DNA from: Blasia pusilla
Lineage: Eukaryota; Marchantiophyta; Marchantiopsida; Blasiales
NCBI GenBank assembly: GCA_050084515.1
Contig: CM114273.1
Location: forward strand, 22,568,001 to 22,632,000
Direction of reading: 5' to 3'
Length of the DNA: 64,000 nucleotides
Position numbers and translations under genes: made by a program. Under the pieces are notes generated by a model. That model was not told where the DNA came from, did not search any database, and saw only the letters and a list, made by a program, of their open reading frames with translations. This document shows, in pieces, positions 57,001 to 64,000 of the stretch. Position 1 is the stretch's first letter. The number at the start of each line of letters is the position of its first letter.

Positions 57001-59453
57001 TAGTATCATAGATTAATATTTTTCCACATCTTTTACTTCGTCACACTTTGCTGGTCTTGATAGTTTACCATTGCTGGCGATTGTTTCCTATCCAGAGCAT
57101 CAAACATCAGCGTCCCAGACTGCTCCATTTCGCCTGCTTTCCCATTCCCTACCTCGTTTATGTAAGTACAAAAACTTTCTTTACCCCTTGACTCAGATCA
57201 TACCACACCTACGCCCGAAGAGTAACTTTTAGAGTTTGTCGTGCAAGATCTGTCACGATTTCGTGTTCCTCAGGGTCTGATCGTGATTTCCACACAACAC
57301 TGGCTATCCTTGTCCCCGCATCTATTCTAGGTGTTGCAGTTGCCAGTTTCCACTCAGCGAATATGGATGCACTTCATGTTTGATCTGCGATCATGTGGAA
57401 GATTTCAAATGCGGCTCTAGAAATATGTCAATGGTTTTTTTGAATATCGTTAAAAAAATCTGCCAAAGTTTTTTGAATGCATTTATTCCTGTGACGTTGT
57501 GGAACAAGGTGCTTATCCTGTGTGTTTCAAATAAACTGCAGGAAGGTTGCCACCGAGTCTCCAACTCTCGGCTTCAAGAGTCTACCGCATCTTAAAACCC
57601 TGTAAGATCTCCTGTCAGTGAAAAAAACGATAAGAGCTGCAAGTAACCCATAGAGGTTCACCCGACTAATAACAAGAACTAAAATAGCACGATATATGGT
57701 GGATGAGGATTTATCGAAGGGGTGGTCGTTGAACTTTGAGACTGATACAGCCCCTTCTTTTGTGCACAAACAGTCAGCGTTTCAAAAACCACTCATAATT
57801 ATGCATTCAACTTTGGATGGTGAATTGATTGTCCGGATTTCTCTTGTGTAATGCGACCCTCCGCAGAGACTTGTCCCATAATGCCTTCATCGGAGCTATT
57901 CCAAATGATTTGGACGAGATGAAATCGCTCGAGAGCCTGTAAGTTCTCTCCCTATCAGCCATGGAGGTTTTGATGTTAATTTCCACTCCCAAAAGATTCC
58001 TTAACACGAACGTGCCTTGTTGCGGACATTCCTGAGGCATTCCCAGGGCCTCGCAGACCTCTCTTTGTAGCTGAAATAAGGAACCAATTTCCCGGACATG
58101 AGTGGAATACACTCTCAAGAACTAGGACATTAGCAGAGAATCATGATTAAAGGCAGCGTTGAGGTGGCATGTAGTTGCCGAGGTATCGTGACGGGAGGCT
58201 AATCGTTGTGCTTTTCAAACAATTTATCCTCCTGGAAGTTGCCCACAAAGTTGAAGTAAATGGATCATCGTTGCGCAAATAAACTGTGGAGACCCGACCA
58301 CAATAATGCAGATGTGCTCTTTACCTTTTAGAGTTCAACTACCTTTCATTATGTGGGAATATGATTTTTTTGCAATGGAGCTGAATTGTGGGTAAATCCA
58401 ACATTTGGAGTGCATATCGAACGAGTAAGCCAAAACCTTCTTCCTCCCTCGTATCAGGAAAGGCTAGAGGGGAGTTAAATTTGAGGCTCCCATGCTCACA
58501 CGGATCTAGGGATGTTTGTGATTCAGGGATTTGAGCGATAACTTCCTATTCGGGGAAACTCCGTTCACCCTCTTCGACAACCCACATCTGAGTAAAATGT
58601 AAGTTCGCAATTCTTTCTGTCCAGTTTCGGTTTTGGTTCATCAGACTCTATGGTGTGTCTCGTCGACAGGCCGATCATTGAGCTAACTGGCATTCGTCTT
58701 GGCAGTGATCTATCAAATAACTATCTGAGTGGGTCTATCAAATCAGCGGAACAGTTTGCAGCATCCCTCACCTTGTGAGTACTTATCCTTTCTCACCCTC
58801 CACTACTACTACTTTTTTATTGGGTTTCAATGATTGGGTCGTACGTTGTACAGAAACATGGAGATCATATCAGCTGGTAACAGATTGTAAGGATTAGCTC
58901 CTACTTTCTGCATACAGGCTGTCCGACATTTTGTACCGAATTTACCATTTCAATTCTTAAATTCTACGGTTGAACTGGACAAGTAGGTAGCTACGGGGTT
59001 TCATGGCAAGTTTTCGTCTTCGGTAAGACTGAACACAGCACTGGATCGCCCCTAACATAACTGCAAATGTCTCTTTCTCAGAAATATTAGCGAGAATTGC
59101 CTGACAGGAGTTGATCCAACGGAGGCATTTTCTCCAGAGCAGAAGTAACACTTCTTGCTCAGCTCCATTGTTTCGTTCCGTGCTTTTGTAGGATTTCTAA
59201 AGTGACTCAGAACTTTGTTGGTCAGGACTGTTGCAACATTGTTACGCGGACCGCTCAACAATGTTGCAACAGTACGAGCAATCCAAAAATAGATCAATGT
59301 TCAAAAAGCCAAACTTCGTGTCTTTGCTTCCCACTTTTCGCTCCAGCTTTTGCATTATGTGCCAGTCTTATACACTGTTACGCTCGTCAATGCAGGATAT
59401 CGGTACAAGACAACTGCTTGGAATTATCTTCCAAATGCAAGTGTATCTTTTAG
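51052..59453 (+). CDS. Secreted LRR protein with a large NWTW proline-rich repeat domain
   Basis: Exons by splice signals and phase: 51052-51193, 51474-51606, 52521-52627, 52859-52933, 54148-54210, 54418-56805, 57096-57161, 57542-57601, 57867-57938, 58527-58598, 58706-58774, 59082-59144 and 59396-59453. Exon 1 encodes a signal peptide ([14 protein letters not shown]). Exon 2 is the LRR N-terminal cap ([29 protein letters not shown]). Exons 3-4 are LRRs ([37 protein letters not shown]). Exons 5-7 form the repeat domain. Exons 8-11 are LRRs again ([35 protein letters not shown]). The last two carry NISENCLTG and [12 protein letters not shown]. From exon 4 on, introns sit at the same phase 2, as in plant LRR genes. 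The end of exon 2 is uncertain; small phase-compatible exons at 52034-52052 and 53841-53876 may also belong. No transmembrane segment or kinase was found, so a receptor-like or cell-wall protein is likeliest. An alternative last exon is 59559-59661. Confidence 0.8.
54418..56805 (+). repeat. Tandem repeat exon: about 53 NWTW units, 15-residue (45-bp) period
   Basis: One exon, preceded by CTTATTCAG and followed by GTAAGT, encodes about 53 copies of NWTW. The commonest full unit is [15 protein letters not shown], with shorter ([12 protein letters not shown]) and variant units at both ends. Each unit offers one N-W-T sequon for N-glycosylation plus SP/AP dipeptides of the kind that become hydroxyproline glycan sites. 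An ATG at 54401 opens the same frame but lies in the intron: the TG left by the previous exon plus the first G here makes the Trp before PPLFNWTW. At DNA level ACT and ACA Thr codons often alternate, giving a 90-bp higher-order period. About 188 bases at 55413-55600 are repeated exactly at 56439-56626. Confidence 0.9.
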
Positions 59454-60885
59454 ACGCAGTAATGGTACGCCATGTTTCTAATTTCTCTACATCTTTTACC
59501 AGCTCATTTCTCTTCTTGCATCCCATTGTAGTCAGATTCGAAGGTGATATATTCGCAGACGTCGCGTTCCTATTGAAGAAAATCACATTGAGATGAGTAC
59601 TACTCGTTGGCTATCACAGGTAGCTATGTACATATCCATGAAAAGACACAAGGATCGCTGAATTTGACCCTGGTGTAAAATGGAGAAACTATTCCAGGAA
59701 ATCAGAAAATTGAACTTCAGACGTCCAATGCTTTGAGTTGTCGCAACCCTTCCTTTCCATTTCCGCACTAAGTTGGTGTCACTGTCTGGTGGTGCAGGGT
59801 AGAAACACACGCCCTTACCCGCGCGTGGGAGTACTTTTATGTCCACAGTGGTTGTGAAGAGACGAGACGAAGGATTTTTATTCTTCTAGTCTTGTAAAGA
59901 CTTCCGATCCACAAAGTTCTGAAGGCATAGAACTTAATGCGTGAGGTTCAGTGCAGGTTTTTTAGGAGTCAACCATAGTAGTCAAGCTGTCGTTAAGGGC
60001 TTTTGTAACATAAGAACGACGCTTCGAATAAAATTTTGTACAACTTAGGTCTTGGTAGAGCAGTTTTTCACTTGACGTTAAGAGCGACATAGCAGTAGGG
60101 GAGCCGATCGGGGTATCCCATATTGAGCCCTAGATTTTTTTTTTTCAATATAGCAATCTCGGAAGAGCTTTCGTTTTCCAAAGTTTCGAACTCGTGAGGA
60201 AGAAACCTTTGAAATTTTTGAGCAATGTCATATAAAATTCGCCATCAACTGGAATCCGACTACCTCCTCACAGATGTTGCGTTGTAATGCTATTTCCTTG
60301 TTCGATTCCAATTAATTTGTACGAGTCGGTTACATCTATATCTTTGTGAATCGCCAGAAGCAAGGAGTGTTGAGAGGAGGTTTGTCCAGGAGTCGAGCAC
60401 CGCTCTTAAAAGATGTAGATAAATCTCTCTTCCGGTTGTGAGAATCGGATCTAAATAAGATACCATACGAAGACATCCATATAGACTTGGAAATCGTTCG
60501 GTGCTCTGGGCAATCCTCATCCGCATGATGAATTACCCCCGCAGTTCAGCTGCACACAGCTCGAAACCGATCGTGGTTCGTCTGAAGGCCTAGAGGGATC
60601 GGGCCGAGTGAAACCATGTTTGATCTTTGAAATCCTCGACTTTTCCTCCCTCGAGCACAGGAATGCTACTCTAGATGACACCATAAAACTCAGTGTAGTT
60701 CTCAGGGATAGGGTGATTTTCACTGATAACCAGTAGACACCGTACTCTTTGGCACATGAATCTACGAAAGAAAGCGAGATGAATGTCTCAGTAGGATAAA
60801 AGGCCTAGTATGGATTGACTTATTTCAATTCCGAGTCAAAGTAAAGCCTTTGGGTTCCATTCCATGTGTATGTGCATAAGTATTG
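59454..60885. other. No gene recognised downstream of the LRR gene
   Basis: Apart from the possible alternative last exon of the LRR gene (59559-59661, VPIEENHIEMSTTRW), no coding signature was seen. The region was read specifically for a transmembrane helix and kinase motifs (glycine loop, HRD, DFG) on the plus strand, and none were found. Confidence 0.45.
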
Positions 60886-61010
60886 CATTGGGAGAGCACA
60901 TTTCAGGACCAGATTTCAAGTTTCTAGTATTGTGGGAGCACCTTTCATGACCAAATTTCGAGTTTCCAACATCCGGAGAGCAATTTTCCTAGCCGAATTT
61001 CAAGTTTGTA
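60886..61010. repeat. Three-copy degenerate tandem repeat, about 43-bp unit
   Basis: GGGAGAGCACATTTCAGGACCAGATTTCAAGTTTCT and two altered copies follow one another. The shared parts are GnGAGCA, TTTC, GACCAnATTTC and AGTTT. No coding meaning is apparent. Confidence 0.6.
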
Positions 61011-61537
61011 GCTGTGGACTGAAGTAGATTTGGCTTGGTTTTAGTGAAGACGAAGCATTAGCCCTGGAGCATTGCCAAAGCTCACACATGTTAGGGAGAA
61101 CAACACTATTTTCTCTGGTGATGCTCCTCCATTTCCTGTGCAGGAGATGGCACTTCTCTGGAGCTGGGACATCTCCCAATCATCAATCTGTCTTGCTGGC
61201 TTTGCAGGAAGTACTCACTTTCTTCTGTCAACTTGGTGACACCACCAACCCTCTGGAAGTAATAATCTGGCACCGAGCCACTTAAATCTCGACCCTATCA
61301 GTGATTCCGTGCTCAATTAGTAGCACTTTTTCTGGATGTGCATATGTGTTCCTTTCTCGGCAGTTTCCTTCGTCCCACAACACTCAAGCACTGTGCATCC
61401 TCTGAGCACTTTTGTTAGACACTAACTGTTCTCAATTTGCTCAGCTCAGCTCATGTCACGAGTAGCACTTTGAGCTTAAACAATTCAGGTTCCTGTCTGA
61501 ATCTCTCCTGATTCAGGTTCCTGTCTGATACTATATA

Positions 61538-61880
61538 TACTTCGATTCGCTATTAACCAGCCCTTGATACTCGTAGTTTAGTTGATTGAAGCTCGGCTGG
61601 ATGCAGAGATACTATGCACATACTTGGATTCGCCATTAACCAGCTCTTGATACTTGTAGTTTAGTTGATTGAATCTCGGCTTTGTTGGATGCAGAGATAC
61701 TATGTACATACTTCAATTCGCCATTAACCAGATCTTGATACATTTAGTTTAGTCGATTGAAGCTCGGCTCAGTTGGATGCAGAGATACCATGTACATACT
61801 TCAATTCGCCATTAACCAGCTCTTCATACATGCTGTTTAGTTGAAGCTCGGCTCAGTTGGATATAGAGCCTCGATGTGCA
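61538..61880. repeat. Four-copy tandem repeat, 83-88-bp unit
   Basis: The anchor ATTAACCAG ends at 61560, 61643, 61731 and 61819. Each unit carries TTCGATTCGC-like, CTTGATAC, GTTTAGTTGATTGAA and GGATGCAGAGATAC blocks. A smaller duplication, ATTCAGGTTCCTGTCTGA, stands just before it at about 61482-61530. Confidence 0.8.
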
Positions 61881-63600
61881 TATTTCCATTCTCGGATCTT
61901 GCTCCGCGCAGTTAGTTGAAGCACAGATCAGATCAGCTCAGTCAGACACAGAGACTCTGCACATTCTTCGATTCTCCGTAATCGCTCAGGAGTTTCCAGT
62001 TGTTGCCTTCCGATTGCTGTGCTTTCGATTTCTCTGGTGGACAGACAGATAGACAGACACAGTACAACGCACCTCGAGTCTTGCGAGGCGCAGCACTGCA
62101 GTTGCCTTAACGAAGTGAAGCCTGCCATGGCTGCTAGTAGATGATAATTGCCGTGCTTCTGTTGGGTTGGTTGGGAATGAGTTAACGTGGCTGCAGAGAT
62201 GGGTTGTGGTTACGTGTTCTTAAGAGCCAGTCCCCTCTCTTCCCACGGTAGCCGTTGGCCGTTCTAAACTTCCAGTCTGTCGAGGAATGAAAGGGGAAAA
62301 GGTTGTGGATATACTGTGGGGAGCAAGCAAGCACATATCCGGTGTTTCTCCATGCGCTGTTCATGGCTGACACCCTCCATCCATCCACCTCAATTCGAAG
62401 ATGACAGCAGACGAGAGGAGTGAAATCGCTGGATCTTGGATCTTGGATCAGGTGAGAATCCCTGCCATTGATGGAAAGCGGAGCATCGCAGCAGAACAGG
62501 TGATCTGATCTACTGGTGTGGTGGGGTGTCGTGGGCGCATCCTTTACAGGGCTTCTTTCTTTCTTTCTCGCTCCTGCAGAATGCACCACGCATGTGTGTG
62601 CACATGGACTATTCAGTATCTTGTTGGGGGCACGGATCACTGAATTGACTCCCAGAGTCCCACTGCCTGTTCCTGGTTTCATGGCCGTGCTCGTCCTCGT
62701 CCTCCTAGGCTCATCCTACCCTAGCCCTGTTCCTCCCAGAGTCCCACACTCACTCCTCTTGGCCCAACGTAGATAGATAGATGATCCCCTGAACTTCCTG
62801 AAGCTGTCCATGTTTTCCTGTTGGGAGCATTAACTCTACTGGACTGACTCTGTCGTGCCTACCCTCACTTAACTACCCGTCCGCCATCCCATGATGACAT
62901 CTTGCATTTGTTGGTGAAGGTGACCTTCCCCTCTCCTTCCTAAACCCCTCCACTTTCTCCTCTTTTGTTTAGGGGTGGGTCACTCACGATGGTCATGTTT
63001 TTCTTAGGTGTCATTATATTGTTTTACTTGTTGATGGAATTATGTTTTAGGGTTCTCCTCGCTCCTTGAGTCCCGGTGTGGTATGACTTTGGATTCCTTA
63101 GGTTCAGTGAGTTTTAAAGTTAAGGTAAATAAATAAATTTGGACCTATCTTCCCGTCTTCTTTTATTTCAGTTCCTAAACCTTGCCCTAAATCCCAATTC
63201 TTCCTACCTCCCTCTCATTTGTTTTTACTAGTGAGGTCTTGTGGTGACTCCTATATATTTTTCACCCTGGAATTGGTCATCTATGTGAAAGTATATTTTT
63301 CAGGAAAAAATTGTCATGAACATGAGAAAACTCAATCCTCCCATTAGTTTACAAATGGAATTTTTTCATGCCAGGTCTCTAGGTCCCATCTCCTTTTCTT
63401 TTTGTTTAGAATGAAAACAAGACTTGAAAAAAAGGAGATGGGAGAACCCATCAAAAGTACAAAAGGATTAGGGTTTGTTCATGGTGCCTAATTTACACTT
63501 AAATTATGTTGTTATGCACTTCCTTTAGATGTTTAGGGTCCCTAAGTCCCATTTGGATTTGCGTTTGTTGTGTGTACATTCTATCCCTATGCATTTAAAG
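61881..63600. other. No gene recognised
   Basis: Mixed composition with short open frames lacking domains. A 13-bp inverted repeat (CCCATCTCCTTTT and its complement) lies near 63388-63444. Nothing else is supported. Confidence 0.45.
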
Positions 63601-64000
63601 GGGATTGAAAGTATCCCAATATAAGAGAATGTTCAAACTTTGTCTCCAAAAAAATTAGTATCCTTAATGGTATGCCCATAAAGAGAGAAAGGAATCATCA
63701 AGATGAGGGAAACAATATTCAAAAATAAAGAGGAGAAATTTTTTTTTGAGAAAGGATATATGGAAACCAATGAAGGGGATTGAGGAAACCCAACATGAAG
63801 AAATTATCACACTTTGCCAAAACGAGTACTTCAAAGTTCACACCCTTAATAGCTTGCCCAAAAAGGTATGAAAACCATTCATCAATCATGGGGAGAAGAT
63901 ATTGAGAAAAAAAAGAAAGGAAACGTACGAAGGAAAATCAAAAGGATGAGGATTGAACAAATCCATAAGAAAAAAAATTGACTCCACCCAAAAAAAAATC
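63600..64000. repeat. Tandem repeat of about 175 bp running off the window
   Basis: A block beginning GGGATTGA, then CCCAA-ATAAGA, CAAACTTTGTC and CCTTAATGGTATGCCCA starts at about 63601. It recurs from about 63776 (GGGATTGAGGAAACCCAAC, CACACTTTGCC, CCTTAATAGCTTGCCCA). A third start is visible at about 63949. The array continues beyond the end of the window. Confidence 0.55.

Overview
The window reads as nuclear DNA of a green plant of the streptophyte line. The evidence is an intron-bearing phosphoglycerate-mutase-like gene of plant type, a histone H3 with plant-type residues, an LRR gene built from about 72-nt exons with phase-2 introns, and plant-style CACTA, Helitron, Gypsy, Copia and LINE elements. 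A Gypsy element carrying a DNMT3-like methyltransferase points to a charophyte alga or an early-diverging land plant. That placement is inference, and no species marker was found. Most of the window is decayed transposon sequence. Only three host genes can be supported well.

Layout. 1-11.8 kb: a hAT transposase fossil (1.5-3.5 kb, +), a reverse-strand gag fossil (5.7-6.7 kb) related to the Gypsy element at 30 kb, and otherwise low-information DNA with small tandem duplications. 11.79-16.70 kb: a non-autonomous CACTA transposon with matching termini and an ATG target duplication, filled by an array of about 650-bp tandem repeats. 17.7-21 kb: a dead Helitron Rep region. 21.5-22.5 kb: a histone H3 gene (+) with a probable 5'UTR intron. 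23.5-26.9 kb: a complete 9-exon histidine-phosphatase (phosphoglycerate-mutase-like) gene on the reverse strand, with a duplicated exon. The H3 and phosphatase genes are convergent.

28.45-38.25 kb: a degenerate Ty3/Gypsy retrotransposon ordered LTR, gag, protease, DNMT3-like cytosine methyltransferase, reverse transcriptase, RNase H, integrase, PHD finger, LTR. 39.6-44.4 kb: a dead LINE on the reverse strand plus two further 5'-truncated copies of its 3' end. 44.4-49 kb: AT-rich DNA with a Copia fragment.

51.05-59.45 kb: a secreted LRR protein gene. Its LRR region is interrupted by one 2.4-kb exon encoding about 53 copies of an NWTW-containing, proline-rich 15-residue repeat. Splice phase links this exon to LRR exons on both sides. 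59.5-64 kb: no gene recognised; three tandem-repeat tracts.

The most interesting items are the methyltransferase-bearing retrotransposon, the NWTW repeat domain inside an LRR protein, the duplicated catalytic exon, the H3 variant mixing H3.1 and H3.3 diagnostic residues, and the recurrent Gln-to-TAG pattern of stops in the transposons. All exon models were read by eye from splice signals, phase and family similarity, without transcript support.
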